Shown here in pieces: positions 45,244-54,987 of a stretch of 64,000 bases of DNA. Each line of letters starts with the position of its first letter. Positions within the stretch are counted from its first letter, which is position 1. The position numbers and the translations under genes are program-made. The DNA is taken from the NCBI GenBank assembly GCA_025353725.1, contig JANXOF010000051.1, positions 1-64,000 of the forward strand, in the 5' to 3' direction. The notes under the pieces are model-generated. The model had not been told where the DNA came from. It ran no database searches and saw only the letters and a list, made by a program, of their open reading frames with translations. Source of the stretch: Polyangiaceae bacterium. GTDB lineage: Bacteria > Myxococcota_A > Polyangia > Polyangiales > Polyangiaceae.

Positions 45244-47586
45244 ATGCCTCCCGAGCAAGCCGACGCGAGCACCGAAGCGCCGACCCGCACGCGCGGTGGT
45301 TGGCGGCGCGCGGTGGCGCTAGCGCTTCCGACGCTCTATGTGGGAGGCGTTGCCGTGTACCGAGGCGAGGCGTCGCCACTTCAGTGGATATGCCTTTCTC
45401 TAGGGCTAAGCGTCTCGCTGCTCGGGTCGCTCTCACGCGCTTTCGATACGCCCGCGGAGGCACGCGCGCGGCGATGGACCGCGAGTGCACTCGCGCTCGC
45501 GCTCGCGAGCGCAGCCCTAACGCCACGTTCGGCGTGGGTCGCTTTCACGCGCGAAATTGCACTCACGGGCGCGACGCTCGCAGCGGTGCGCGCACTCGCG
45601 ACTATCGACCGCGACCCCGGACTCGCGGCGTTGGCGACCGACGCTTTCGCCGCACGATCGATTCGGCTCGCCACCCTCGAACGAAGCGCACGGGCCGTCG
45701 TCATCGCAGCTTGGGGATCCGCGGCTTTGGTCGAGGGTCTTGTCTGGTCTGGCATCGCGCCGCGCATGGCCGACACGGCCGCGGTCGCGTCGGCGATCGG
45801 CGGCTCGGCGTCGCTCTTTGCGATCGGGGCGTTCGCCTTGCTGATCGAGCGTGCGAGGCGGTTCGAGCTTGGAGCTAGCCCCCGCGCACTTGCGTGCTCG
45901 ACAGCCGCGGGGTTCGCTCTCGTCGTTTCGCTCGCCCTTACCCTGGCGAGCTCCGTCCAACCCGACGCCGCCGCCGCGCTTGGGAGCGCCATAGCGGCTC
46001 CTGTAGCCGTCGCCCTCGCGCGAACGCGTGACGCCCTTGGACTCGCTCGGCGCAGGCGTCGGTTACTCACGCTCACGCTCTTCGGTGGTCCCGTGGCTGC
46101 ACTCGCGCTCATCGCAGGCGAGAGTCACTCAGCGAACAGCGGCATCCTCACGATGGCGATAGCCCTCGCCACGCTGGGCCTAGGCGCGGCCGTATCCAAG
46201 CTAGAACGCAACTTTTTACCTGCAAAAGGCTTACTCCTCGACGCATTGGCGGTCGCCACCCAAAGCGCGCGGGAAAGCGAGGGTCGTACAGCCATGGCCA
46301 AGGCACTCGTTCACCTGCGCGACGCGACCGGACACGGGGCGTCGTCACCCGAACTTTGGACCCTGCATCCTACACGCGTTTGCACCGTTGATGCCGCCGG
46401 TTACCTCGACGAGAAGCCGGCCGAACTGCCATCACAGCTCATCGACATCGCACGAGGTGAGCCTGGCGGCGCGTTACGGGTCGAGATTCTTCGCGCACTC
46501 GAGGTTCGCCGTGCCGATTTGCGTCCGCTCCTTCGTTGGCTTGAAGACCGTGGAGCTCTTTTCGCCGTGCTTGTCGCTGAATCCGACGAAGCAGACGGCG
46601 TCATCATCGTTCCCGCGGGAACACGTACGGAGCCGCTCTCGATCGAAGAGCTTCACGCCGCGAAGCTATTTGCGGACTCTTTCATTGCAGTATGTCAGTC
46701 GCGCAGCGCACGCTCGCGCCACTTGGAACGCGAGAAAGTTCTCAGCGATCGCGCTTCCAAGACGGAAAGGGAGAACACCGCCCTTCGGCGCGCGTCTGCA
46801 CTCGACGACGCGCGCCACCGGCTCGCGACGCTGCATCTTGCGCGCCGAGCGACGGTGGGGGTCTACTCGTCTACCACGCGCCTCGCAGAAGGCGCGCTTG
46901 ACCGGCAGTTCCAGAACGACGCTCCGGTTGTCGTGGTCGCTCGGACAGGCATTGATGCCATAGCGCCAATGGCACGCGCACATCTTACCGGCCCACGCGA
47001 CAACCGACCGTTCGTCGTCGTCGACGCCACGTCATCCCGCGAGCACGACTTGGAGTACTGGCGCGACCCGGCCACATCCCCGATGGCGCTCGCCGAAGGA
47101 GGTCGGCTCGTACTGGTCGATGGCTGCGCGTTGCCACGCGAGATTCAGAGGCTCATCGCGACGGCGCTCCAACAGCGAAGGTCACCTTGGCAACCCTCCG
47201 CGCCCATAGACATTGCTCTCGCCTTCACGGCGACCGTAACCCCCGCCAAGCTCCTTCAAGATAACTTGCTCGATGCGGAGCTTTTTGCTCACTTCGACCA
47301 GGTAACGCCTGTCGCGCTCGCAGGTTTACGGGAGCGCGGCGAAGACCTTTTCGCGATCGTCGCGGATCGGCTCGCGCGCGAAGGCCTTCGGGTGCGCGGC
47401 ACCCCCATCGGCATCGAAGCCGCTGCGTTCGCCCGATTCGTCGAATATCCCTTCGAGGGTGAAGATCACGAGCTCGCCGCCCTCGTCACCCGGCTCGTCT
47501 TGCACGGCAACGGAGACGTTGTGCGAGTCGCAGACATGGATGCGATAGGACTTCGGGCGGGCCCAGAGGTCACTAAAGCGTATTGA
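45244..47586 (+). CDS. Polytopic membrane protein with a degenerate sigma-54-activator-like AAA domain
   Basis: From the ATG at 45244 the product is 780 residues; the frame opens at 45073 but only 13 bases from the divergent gene start. About nine to ten transmembrane helices (residues 15-320) are followed by a GAF-like region, a short coiled coil, and a C-terminal region of about 220 residues. That region follows the order of an enhancer-binding AAA domain: VVVVARTGIDAIAPMARAHL, NRPFVVVDATS, LAEGGRLVLVDG, LPREIQRLIATALQQRR and GLRERGEDLFAIVADRL. The Walker A GxxxxGK, the GAFTGA loop and the Walker B Glu are lacking, so ATP hydrolysis and sigma-54 remodelling are unlikely. No DNA-binding helix is seen. 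It may be a signalling adaptor. Confidence 0.65.
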   Translation: MPPEQADASTEAPTRTRGGWRRAVALALPTLYVGGVAVYRGEASPLQWICLSLGLSVSLLGSLSRAFDTPAEARARRWTASALALALASAALTPRSAWVAFTREIALTGATLAAVRALATIDRDPGLAALATDAFAARSIRLATLERSARAVVIAAWGSAALVEGLVWSGIAPRMADTAAVASAIGGSASLFAIGAFALLIERARRFELGASPRALACSTAAGFALVVSLALTLASSVQPDAAAALGSAIAAPVAVALARTRDALGLARRRRRLLTLTLFGGPVAALALIAGESHSANSGILTMAIALATLGLGAAVSKLERNFLPAKGLLLDALAVATQSARESEGRTAMAKALVHLRDATGHGASSPELWTLHPTRVCTVDAAGYLDEKPAELPSQLIDIARGEPGGALRVEILRALEVRRADLRPLLRWLEDRGALFAVLVAESDEADGVIIVPAGTRTEPLSIEELHAAKLFADSFIAVCQSRSARSRHLEREKVLSDRASKTERENTALRRASALDDARHRLATLHLARRATVGVYSSTTRLAEGALDRQFQNDAPVVVVARTGIDAIAPMARAHLTGPRDNRPFVVVDATSSREHDLEYWRDPATSPMALAEGGRLVLVDGCALPREIQRLIATALQQRRSPWQPSAPIDIALAFTATVTPAKLLQDNLLDAELFAHFDQVTPVALAGLRERGEDLFAIVADRLAREGLRVRGTPIGIEAAAFARFVEYPFEGEDHELAALVTRLVLHGNGDVVRVADMDAIGLRAGPEVTKAY

Positions 47587-48463
47587 CGGTGTCTTTGTTC
47601 GCTTGCTCCAACAAGTCTTGGGCGGCTTTTGTACTTGCGTCGTGTTTTTCGGGTATCGACGCTTTCGCCTGCGCATCAGGCTTGAGCGCGCGTTCCGGCT
47701 TTATTGTCGCCTCTAATTTTGACGCGGACACGCGCGGCGCAACGGGCGAACTCGGGCGAATGGCCGCCGAGGAGCGACGCGCAAAGGCTTGTGGCTTCGC
47801 GACTTTCCCCGGCATGGCGGGTGCAGCAGCTTGCAAAGCCGCAGGTTCCGCACCCGCGGTACCGGCGCTATCGGAAGGGGTTGCCTTCGATCCGTGGCTC
47901 ACCGGGTCTACCCATGAGCGCGACGTTTGTCCCAAGACAAGTGCCACCGGCGCTGGCGCCCGCGCGGAAGTGACCGAAACTGCGGATGCGATGCGGCTGA
48001 CGTCCACACTTTTCGCCGCGCGATGGACACGGGTACGCGCATCCATCGCAAGGCCGAGGGCTCCGCCGAGGAGCGCGCCGGTCAGCGCGATCATCGCGCC
48101 CCACCTGAGCGAAGGCCGCTTCTCTCGAATCATCACGGTGCCCACCGAGCGATGGCTGCCTGTCGCTGCGAGGCGACGGTCCGACCCGTACGCCATGGGC
48201 GCAAACGACGACGGTGACGAAGGAAGCGCGTGCGCAGCAGGCGTCTCGCGTGGCTGCTGAGGGAAGGCGGCGCGGGGAACCGTCTTCGCATGCCTCGCGA
48301 AGGCCGACGCCGAGCCCGAAGTCGCAAGCGCCGGGTCTCGCGGCTTGACGGCAATCGCTTCGAACTCACCAGAATGAAGAACGTACTCCTCGGGCGGAGG
48401 AGGGCGCTTCGAGAAGGGCAGCACGTTCGGAGGTGGTGCAGAAGTCGCGCCACGACGGGTCAT
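47573..48463 (-). CDS. Single-pass membrane protein of unknown function
   Basis: From the ATG at 48463 the product is 296 residues; the frame extends to 48520. A polar N-terminus (about 115 residues) is followed by one hydrophobic segment, MIALTGALLGGALGLAMDA. The remaining long Ala/Pro/Ser/Lys-rich stretch is probably extracytoplasmic and unstructured, ending with EQANKDTVNTL. No family is recognised. Its end overlaps the convergent membrane gene by 14 bp, an unusual convergence. Confidence 0.5.
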   Translation of the reverse strand: MTRRGATSAPPPNVLPFSKRPPPPEEYVLHSGEFEAIAVKPRDPALATSGSASAFARHAKTVPRAAFPQQPRETPAAHALPSSPSSFAPMAYGSDRRLAATGSHRSVGTVMIREKRPSLRWGAMIALTGALLGGALGLAMDARTRVHRAAKSVDVSRIASAVSVTSARAPAPVALVLGQTSRSWVDPVSHGSKATPSDSAGTAGAEPAALQAAAPAMPGKVAKPQAFARRSSAAIRPSSPVAPRVSASKLEATIKPERALKPDAQAKASIPEKHDASTKAAQDLLEQANKDTVNTL

Positions 48464-48600
48464 GACGGGGAGACTGAAACGCGAGCGGGTTTGCCTTCCT
48501 TTGGAGCCCGAACGGCACACCTACGGCGGTCCATTGATCCAGTCTGCCGAAGACATACAGCGCACACTTTTCGTGCTGAAGACGACGCGGAACGGTCGAC

Positions 48601-49530
48601 TTAGCTCGAAGGCCGCGGAAACGCCTTACGGTATGCGCGCATCGCCCCCATTTCGTCGATGGTGTGCGCGAAGCCTGTAGCCTTCCGGAATGCGCCGCCG
48701 TCCACAGTGACGGGATACTTAATGTGCGCGAGCGCTCCAGCGGGCAATTTTGGCAGCCCGAAACGACCGAGCATGTTGGAAAAAACGAATCCAGGGATCG
48801 GAACGTTCGTCCGCCCCGTCTCGCGAATGACCATCGATAAGGGCACCGGCTGAGGCCCCGCGACATTGAACACCCCACGCGGTCGCTGGTCGAGCGTCGT
48901 GACGAGGGCGTTCACGACATCGTGCTCATGCATAAAATGAAAGAGGGGATCAAAGCCGAGCAGTGTCGGCACACGGCGGCCACGCAAAAACGTAGCGAGT
49001 GTTCCGTGACCTGTCGGACCGAGCGTGTAGACCATCCGAAGTACGGAGGTCACAAAACTTGGATATCGCCACAATGCGGACCCCGCATACAAATCGGCCG
49101 CGACGAGATCCGCCAACTCGGGAAACGACGCGAGGCCCATCGGTGGCTCATCTTCGTTGTGAAACAGCGGAGAGTCGGCCGCGGCGCCATAGTAGGTATG
49201 ACGCCCAACGAAGGTAACGTGCTCCACGCCATAAGTACTCGAATGCTCGAACACGGCTCGAGTACCGCCAAGGTTGATGCGATAGCGATCTTCGCTTTGC
49301 ATGATGAGATGCGTGACGGTCGCCATGTGGATAACCGCGTGCGGGCGCACCTTTCGAAAGACGTCTTCGGCGCCGCGCTTTCGGATATCGACCTCAAACA
49401 TCGAAACGCCGGCGGGCGCCTCTCGGAACGGTCGACGGTCAATACCAATGACGTCATGCCCTTTTTCGAGCAAACGGGTAGCGAGAAGCTTACCGAGTCT
49501 CCCCGCGATCCCAGGAACTAGGACTCTCAC
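48601..49530 (-). CDS. NAD-dependent epimerase/dehydratase (SDR)
   Basis: The 309-residue protein has an atypical Rossmann start ([25 protein letters not shown]) and an extended-SDR order: [15 protein letters not shown], then [16 protein letters not shown], with NAGs from RIN-type motifs. The usual YxxxK catalytic pair is not clear (YYGAAADS is near the expected site), so it may bind nucleotide without catalysis. It starts at a GTG that overlaps the stop of the acyltransferase gene by four bases, so the two are translated together, suggesting a shared envelope lipid or polysaccharide role. Confidence 0.8.
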   Translation of the reverse strand: MRVLVPGIAGRLGKLLATRLLEKGHDVIGIDRRPFREAPAGVSMFEVDIRKRGAEDVFRKVRPHAVIHMATVTHLIMQSEDRYRINLGGTRAVFEHSSTYGVEHVTFVGRHTYYGAAADSPLFHNEDEPPMGLASFPELADLVAADLYAGSALWRYPSFVTSVLRMVYTLGPTGHGTLATFLRGRRVPTLLGFDPLFHFMHEHDVVNALVTTLDQRPRGVFNVAGPQPVPLSMVIRETGRTNVPIPGFVFSNMLGRFGLPKLPAGALAHIKYPVTVDGGAFRKATGFAHTIDEMGAMRAYRKAFPRPSS

Positions 49531-50360
49531 GGGACCACCGAAGCGACGACATGCTCCCCTGTACGTCGCTTGCGTCCGAGGTCAATCAACGCGGCAATGC
49601 GCTGTTTCACCTTCTCGACGTTCGCACTCACGACGTCATCGTCCTCAGCTCCCGTCCCTTCGAAGAACATCGGTTCTGAATAATGAATTTCGAGTTTCAC
49701 CGGAAGTGGTAGAGCGACAAGCCAAGGAGTGACCGGAACATAGGGTACGCCGAACATCTTTCCGACAGAAACAGCATTTGAGATGGTGGGTATAGCCTCC
49801 CCGCCACCGAGAAACGCAAAAGGCACGATTGGAGTCTTCATCTTCATCGCGAGCCGCGCAAATCCGGATCCAAAATGAACGAGCGAGTACCTGTCTCTAT
49901 AGAGTTTCGCGGTTCCACGCGCCCCCTCGGGAAAAACGATAATCATGCGTTCGTCCGCAAGGAGGCGCTCGGCATGCTCAGGAAGCCCAGTCAGGTGACC
50001 GCACCGGTTCGCGACAGGTGACGCGAATGGAATCTTGTTGAGAAACTTCTCCGCCATGCCTTGAGCCAACCGCGGCGGATTCATCTCGAAGAATTGCGAC
50101 GCGTGCACCATGGCGCCATCGACCGCTACGCCCCCCGAATGGTTGCCAACGAGCATGACGCGGCCACGGGGAGAAACGTGTTCGATGCCGTAGGAATCTA
50201 CGGAGAAGTAGTGTTTGAAAAAAAATTTCAAGGCCGTTAAGACCGGGCCGAGATAAGCCTTCGACACTCCGTACGGATCAACGCCGTAGGTGTTGAAAGG
50301 GATCTCGAGGCGCTCGAGCCGTTCGCGGACCTCGGTATCAACGGGGAGGGAGAATCGCAT
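49527..50360 (-). CDS. 1-acyl-glycerol-3-phosphate acyltransferase-like protein
   Basis: The 277-residue protein belongs to the PlsC-like LPLAT family. The HX4D-like site appears as [16 protein letters not shown] (His and Asp spaced four apart) and the substrate motif as [21 protein letters not shown]. No signal or multi-pass membrane region is evident, as in membrane-associated acyltransferases. It is the first gene of a two-gene operon, overlapping the SDR gene at GTGA. The acceptor lipid is unknown. It is divergent from the metallopeptidase gene. Confidence 0.88.
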   Translation of the reverse strand: MRFSLPVDTEVRERLERLEIPFNTYGVDPYGVSKAYLGPVLTALKFFFKHYFSVDSYGIEHVSPRGRVMLVGNHSGGVAVDGAMVHASQFFEMNPPRLAQGMAEKFLNKIPFASPVANRCGHLTGLPEHAERLLADERMIIVFPEGARGTAKLYRDRYSLVHFGSGFARLAMKMKTPIVPFAFLGGGEAIPTISNAVSVGKMFGVPYVPVTPWLVALPLPVKLEIHYSEPMFFEGTGAEDDDVVSANVEKVKQRIAALIDLGRKRRTGEHVVASVVP

Positions 50361-50429
50361 CTTCGTAGGCGCCTCGCGCCGAAGCGTACCAGTTGACGCT
50401 CACCGCGCCGCGCGCGAAAACCCGGTCCC

Positions 50430-52592
50430 ATGAAATTGACCGTCCGTTCGCCCTTGGTCGCCGCTTGCATCGCGGGCGCGCTTCCTTTCGTTGCCTTATC
50501 CTCGGGCGGATTAGCCGGCAGCGTGCTCGCTTTGGGCATGTCAGGCTGTGAAAGTCCAACCGAGCCGAAGGCTCCCTCACAAGCAAGGCCGCGGTCGAAG
50601 TCGAGCGCGACCACCTCTGCCGACACGAGCGCAGCCCTCACGGCGAGCCAAGAGCGCAGCGTGAGAGTCGACCCACTCTCCCGTGGCGACTTCAACCGCC
50701 TTGCGTCCGAGCTCGCGCTTCCGCTCTTTTGGACAGCTGACTCAAACAAGAACGGCGCTATCGATCCTGACGAGCTCGCAGTTTATTGGGGCCTCGTGGC
50801 GGACGTCACGCTCGGCGACTATGTGGCGAAGGGCGGTTTCACAACGCGAGCCATCGAAGCCATCGAGCGAGTGAAAAGTGAAGGAAACGCGATTCCCTCC
50901 AGGGACCAAGCACCGCCGGAGCTCGCGCGGCGAGCCGCCATTAAAAAAGAGCTTTCTCAGGCGCGCATCACGCTCGTCGAAACAGATCTCTCCCGCGCGA
51001 CGGCCAACGAGAAACGATTTGTGGAGCTTATCACGCATGCAGCCGAGCTCGTCGAGCGACTCTACGCCAAGCAGCTCGGGACACTCGACTTACGCGCAAA
51101 AGTCGCGCCCGGTGACACCGCGAGCACGTTCGCGTTCTTTCGCAACCAGAGCCCGAAGTGTGTAGCTCCTCAAACCCAAAGCAGCGAAGTGTGCACAGCC
51201 GTTGCCGAGGCTCCGAAAGGAAAGCTTTCCGGTCTCTATCCCGCCTCACTTTTAGAGAAGCCAAAGTTTTGCGACGAGATAAGCGCAGCCGGGAAGACGG
51301 ACCCCGCAATCGTCGACCCGTTCTCTGTGGTCACCTTCGCCGATGCAAAAGCCAGAACGTTCAAGGCCGTGCCCTACCACGAAGCATTCGCGACTGACGT
51401 GGCAGCAATCAGCAAAGACTTGACCGCAGCTGCCGTCGCGCTCGGCGAAACCGAGTCTGCACTCAAGGCTTATTTGCGTGCGGCAGCGACGGCTTTCCTA
51501 GACGATCAATGGTGGCCTTCCGATGAGGCCTGGGCGAAAATGGATGCAAAGAATTCGAAGTTCTATCTTCGAATAGGTCCCGATGAGATGTATCGAGAAC
51601 CCTGCGCATCAAAGGCCATGTACCATGTGAGCTTTGGTCTTATCAATCAAGGCTCGCTCGAGTGGCAAACTAAACTCGACCCGCTCAAGAGCGAGATGGA
51701 AAAAGCCCTCGCGGAGTTGGCGGGCGCTCCATACAAGGCGCGCCAGGTAAGCTTCAAGATTCCCGACTTTGTGGACATTGCGATCAACGCTGGCGACTCA
51801 CGACCGCCGGATGGCGCGACGATTGGACAATCACTCCCGAACTTTGGGCCCGTGGCCAATGAAGGTCGCGGTCGCACTGCGGCAATGGTTAACTTCTACA
51901 CGGATCCCGACAGCGTTGAGGCACTTCGAGGCACGACGATGTCGCTCTTCTGCAAAGACTCTATGGCACACTACACGACCTCAAGAGAGCCGCTGCTTAT
52001 GAGCACCGTACTCCATGAAGCCGCTCATAATCTGGGCCCTGCACATCAATACAAGACGAACGGCAAAGACGATCGCGCAACCTTCGGAGGTTCTTTGGCT
52101 GCTACTCTCGAAGAGCTAAAGGCGCAAACTGCCGCGCTCTACTTTACAAAGTGGCTTGCCAATAAGAACCAGATCACTACGGAGCAAGCGGATAGGGCAC
52201 ATATCAGTGATGTCGTCTGGAGTTTTGGTCATCTCTCGCGCGGAATGTACGACGAGGAGCAGAAGCCGAAAAACTACAGCCAGCTCGCCGCCATCCAGCT
52301 CGGATGGCTGATGCAAAAGGGCGCCATCGCTTGGCACCCCGACGAGGCTGCCGCCAACGGCAAGGACAAAGGCTGCTTCGCCCTCGCCCTTGAGAAGTTC
52401 GGACCAGCCATCAAGACGCTCATGACCGAAGTGGCTCAGATCAAGGGTCGCGGCGACAGAGCCCGTGCCGAACAACTCGTCAGGAACTTTGTCGACGTTA
52501 CGGGTGACAAGAAAAAGCTTCACGAAATCATTACAGAGCGCGTGCTTCGCTCTCCGAAACCAAGCTTCGTCTACGCCATCAAATTTGACTAG
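50430..52592 (+). CDS. M49-like metallopeptidase lipoprotein with EF-hand
   Basis: The 720-residue protein has a lipoprotein-type signal ending at C40 (LGMSGC). A complete EF-hand loop of 12 residues, D104 to E115, reads DSNKNGAIDPDE. Near the C-terminus the zinc motif H529-E-A-A-H533 is followed by TLEELKAQTAALYF with E561/E562, which matches the order of the DPP III (M49) HExxGH...EExR pattern. The first motif here is one residue shorter (HExxH). It should be a secreted or surface zinc peptidase, possibly calcium-regulated. The overall family relation is inferred from these motifs, and the rest of the protein is not recognised. Confidence 0.7.
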   Translation: MKLTVRSPLVAACIAGALPFVALSSGGLAGSVLALGMSGCESPTEPKAPSQARPRSKSSATTSADTSAALTASQERSVRVDPLSRGDFNRLASELALPLFWTADSNKNGAIDPDELAVYWGLVADVTLGDYVAKGGFTTRAIEAIERVKSEGNAIPSRDQAPPELARRAAIKKELSQARITLVETDLSRATANEKRFVELITHAAELVERLYAKQLGTLDLRAKVAPGDTASTFAFFRNQSPKCVAPQTQSSEVCTAVAEAPKGKLSGLYPASLLEKPKFCDEISAAGKTDPAIVDPFSVVTFADAKARTFKAVPYHEAFATDVAAISKDLTAAAVALGETESALKAYLRAAATAFLDDQWWPSDEAWAKMDAKNSKFYLRIGPDEMYREPCASKAMYHVSFGLINQGSLEWQTKLDPLKSEMEKALAELAGAPYKARQVSFKIPDFVDIAINAGDSRPPDGATIGQSLPNFGPVANEGRGRTAAMVNFYTDPDSVEALRGTTMSLFCKDSMAHYTTSREPLLMSTVLHEAAHNLGPAHQYKTNGKDDRATFGGSLAATLEELKAQTAALYFTKWLANKNQITTEQADRAHISDVVWSFGHLSRGMYDEEQKPKNYSQLAAIQLGWLMQKGAIAWHPDEAAANGKDKGCFALALEKFGPAIKTLMTEVAQIKGRGDRARAEQLVRNFVDVTGDKKKLHEIITERVLRSPKPSFVYAIKFD

Positions 52593-52594
52593 CG

Positions 52595-53299
52595 ATGCCT
52601 CCCTTTCCTCCCATCGAGCCGCCCGCGACTTGCGTGCGCTTTCCAAACCCGGGCCGACCTCGTGCCCCTGAAGTACTCGCCACGGGAATCGACTTTCGAC
52701 CAGGGACGGTGCTCTCCGCGTATCGCAGCGGCATCTTTCCGTGGCCTCACGGCGACACGAACGACGGCGAAGTGCCCGTCGTTTTATGGTTTTCGCCCAA
52801 TCCTCGGGCGGTCTTTTCACTCGACGAGCCGCCACACTGGTCGCGCAGTTTAAGGCGCACGCTGCGGGGCCACCCCTACGAGATCACGATCGACTGTGCC
52901 TTTTCGCAGGTCATGCAACTCTGCGGTAAAACGCGACCCGAAGGTACATGGATTATCCCTGAACTTGTCGAAGGCTACGCCAGCCTTCACGAGCTCGGGT
53001 GGGCCCACAGCGTCGAAGTTTGGGAATCCACGGCGAATTCGCGCGTTCTGGTGGGCGGGATCTACGGACTCGCCGTCGGCGGGATGTTTGCGGGCGAGTC
53101 GATGTTCCACCTCCGCACCGACGCGTCGAAAATCGCCTTTGCCGTGCTCGTGGAGAAGCTTCGAGCCGCAGGCTTCACACTTTTTGACGTCCAGGTACAA
53201 AACCCACATCTCGAATCGCTGGGCTGCCATGAGGTCTCACGGCGCGAGTACCTCGAGCGACTGAAGGTGGCAGTTTTGATCCCAGCTCGCCTTACCTAA
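52595..53299 (+). CDS. aat: Leucyl/phenylalanyl-tRNA-protein transferase
   Basis: The 234-residue protein shows the family pattern: LATGIDFRPGTVLSAYRSGIFPW, VLWFSPNPRAVF, CGKTRPEGTWIIPELVEGYASLHELG, SVEVWE, VGGIYGLAVGGMFAGESMF and FDVQVQNPHLESLG. It attaches Leu or Phe to proteins with N-terminal Arg or Lys, marking them for ClpS/ClpAP degradation in the N-end rule pathway. It is complete and begins two bases after the preceding stop, so it is likely cotranscribed with the metallopeptidase. Confidence 0.96.
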   Translation: MPPFPPIEPPATCVRFPNPGRPRAPEVLATGIDFRPGTVLSAYRSGIFPWPHGDTNDGEVPVVLWFSPNPRAVFSLDEPPHWSRSLRRTLRGHPYEITIDCAFSQVMQLCGKTRPEGTWIIPELVEGYASLHELGWAHSVEVWESTANSRVLVGGIYGLAVGGMFAGESMFHLRTDASKIAFAVLVEKLRAAGFTLFDVQVQNPHLESLGCHEVSRREYLERLKVAVLIPARLT

Positions 53300-53607
53300 C
53301 GACAAGCGCAAGGTACTGACAATCGGAAGGCGGCGAGGATCTCCACATGATCACGTTTGGCTCGCCTTCAGGCCGAGACTTCCTGACTTTGGCCGAAGGG
53401 CGGAGAATGTGCCACACTCCCTCGTCCGCGAAATTGATGCGCTCTTCCGCGATTTTTACTGGTGAGTTGACGCGAACGAGCGAGACTGCATGGGGTACTC
53501 TGAATCTTCAGCAGTCGTCACACGGCGCAGGAGGCTCCTCGGAAGTTCCGGAAGATCGGGTGCGTTGGTCAAACGTGCTTAAAGAAGTTTTTGCTGGAGC
53601 CATTGTC
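53300..53607 (+). other. Non-coding leader between aat and the sigma-factor gene
   Basis: The frame of the sigma factor is open back to 53347, but this part encodes a low-structure sequence and lacks family similarity, and a much better start is present at 53608. I regard it as an untranslated or regulatory region carrying the sigma-gene promoter. No clear -35/-10 pair with standard spacing could be defined by eye. Confidence 0.5.
53596..53599 (+). promoter_or_regulatory. Ribosome binding site selecting a TTG start for the sigma factor
   Basis: GGAG lies eight bases before the in-frame TTG at 53608, which begins the sequence [13 protein letters not shown]. The upstream in-frame starts have no comparable site. 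Confidence 0.6.
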
Positions 53608-54987
53608 TTGAAAAAGTCTTCTACTCCGTCTGCGACACCATCGAAGCCCGAGCGCGTAAGCCTCGCAAAGGCTCCGATTACTGCCCCAACCTCGCCGGCT
53701 CTCGCGGAAGAGGCGGTCGATATGTACTTCCGCAAGATGGCGCAGGTGTCCCTCCTGACGCGCGAAGGCGAGGTTGAGCTAGCGCAGAAAATCGAGGAAG
53801 GCGAGCGCCGTATTATCGGTGCGATCGTTGACTCCGCGTTCGCAGCTGCTGAGCTCGACCACATCAGCCGCCTGCTCTACAAGGGACGCCTGAAGGTTCG
53901 CGACGTAGTGCGCAACGTCGACGACGAGGACGCCTTCGACGAGGCCACGATGCTTCGGATTGGCCGACTGCTCGAGCGGCCTCTCAAGGAGCTTCACGCA
54001 GAAAAGCCGTCAAAGCCCGCGAAAGTACCTGAGGCTCCTGAGTCTTCGAACGCGAAGGGGGCAAAGAAGGTTGTTCGCAAAACGAAGCTAGAGCTTGCGC
54101 GTGATGCCATTGTTCTGACGCTCGAGGAACTTCGTCTCGACCGAAGCGTCATTGACCGCATTGAGAAGAGGTTGCGCGCGATCCAGCGCGAGATGCCCGT
54201 GGCCAAAAAGCAAACGGCGTCGACGTTGCAGGCGATCTCCGAAGGGCGCCGCCTTGCCGATCGCGCGAAATCGGCTCTCGTCGAGGCAAACCTAAGGCTC
54301 GTGGTCTCGCTCGCGAAAAAGCACGTCAACCGCGGCCTTCAGCTACTCGACCTCATCCAAGAGGGAAACATCGGCCTGATGCGGGCCGTCGACAAGTTCG
54401 ACTACAAACGCGGCTACAAGTTCTCGACCTACGCGACGTGGTGGGTGCGGCAGTCGATTTCGAGGGCGATCGCAGACCAGGGGCGGACCATCCGCGTGCC
54501 GGTGCACATGTATGAGAGCCTCCAAAAGCTTACGCGCATGAGCCGTTCCCTACTCCAAGAGTATGGGCGTGAAGCAACGCCCGAGGAGCTGGCAGAGTCG
54601 ACAGGTATTCCTGTTGAAAAGGTGCGCGCCGTGATGAAGATCGCGCGCGAGCCGATAAGCCTGGAGACGCCCGTCGGTAGCGACGGCGAGTCTCATGTCG
54701 GAGAGTTCATTCCTGACGACTCGGGCCTTCCTCCAGACGAGGCCTACGCCCAGATGCGGTTCAACGACCAAACGCGGCAGTTGCTGAAAACTCTCACTCC
54801 ACGGGAGGAGAAAATCCTTCGAATGCGCTTCGGGATTGATGAGCCGCGAGATCACACCCTCGAAGAAGTCGGAGAAAGTTTCTCGCTAACGCGCGAGCGC
54901 ATTCGTCAAATCGAAACGAAGGCGCTTCGAAAGCTTCGCCTACCCTCCCAACATCGCAAGCTCAAGACCTACATCGGAGGCCAGTGA
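53608..54987 (+). CDS. RpoD-family sigma-70 factor
   Basis: From the TTG the product is 459 residues. It has region 1.2 ([30 protein letters not shown]), region 2 near residues 225-300 ([31 protein letters not shown], then [21 protein letters not shown] and the -10-reading [16 protein letters not shown]), region 3, and region 4 near 390-446 ([28 protein letters not shown], then [14 protein letters not shown]). There is no region 1.1, so it resembles a primary-like or group 2 sigma factor, not ECF. It is shorter than the large RpoD of Myxococcus, so its exact rank is open. It overlaps the start of bolA. Confidence 0.92.
   Translation: MKKSSTPSATPSKPERVSLAKAPITAPTSPALAEEAVDMYFRKMAQVSLLTREGEVELAQKIEEGERRIIGAIVDSAFAAAELDHISRLLYKGRLKVRDVVRNVDDEDAFDEATMLRIGRLLERPLKELHAEKPSKPAKVPEAPESSNAKGAKKVVRKTKLELARDAIVLTLEELRLDRSVIDRIEKRLRAIQREMPVAKKQTASTLQAISEGRRLADRAKSALVEANLRLVVSLAKKHVNRGLQLLDLIQEGNIGLMRAVDKFDYKRGYKFSTYATWWVRQSISRAIADQGRTIRVPVHMYESLQKLTRMSRSLLQEYGREATPEELAESTGIPVEKVRAVMKIAREPISLETPVGSDGESHVGEFIPDDSGLPPDEAYAQMRFNDQTRQLLKTLTPREEKILRMRFGIDEPRDHTLEEVGESFSLTRERIRQIETKALRKLRLPSQHRKLKTYIGGQ

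Noticed and set aside
45381-46112. 243-codon reverse frame opposite the degenerate activator gene
   Set aside because: Its Ala/Ser/Arg-rich sequence mirrors the hydrophobic helices of the forward gene.
53466-53502. TTGACG with TACTCT upstream of the sigma-factor gene, as a promoter
   Set aside because: The spacing is about 23 bases, too long for a standard housekeeping promoter.
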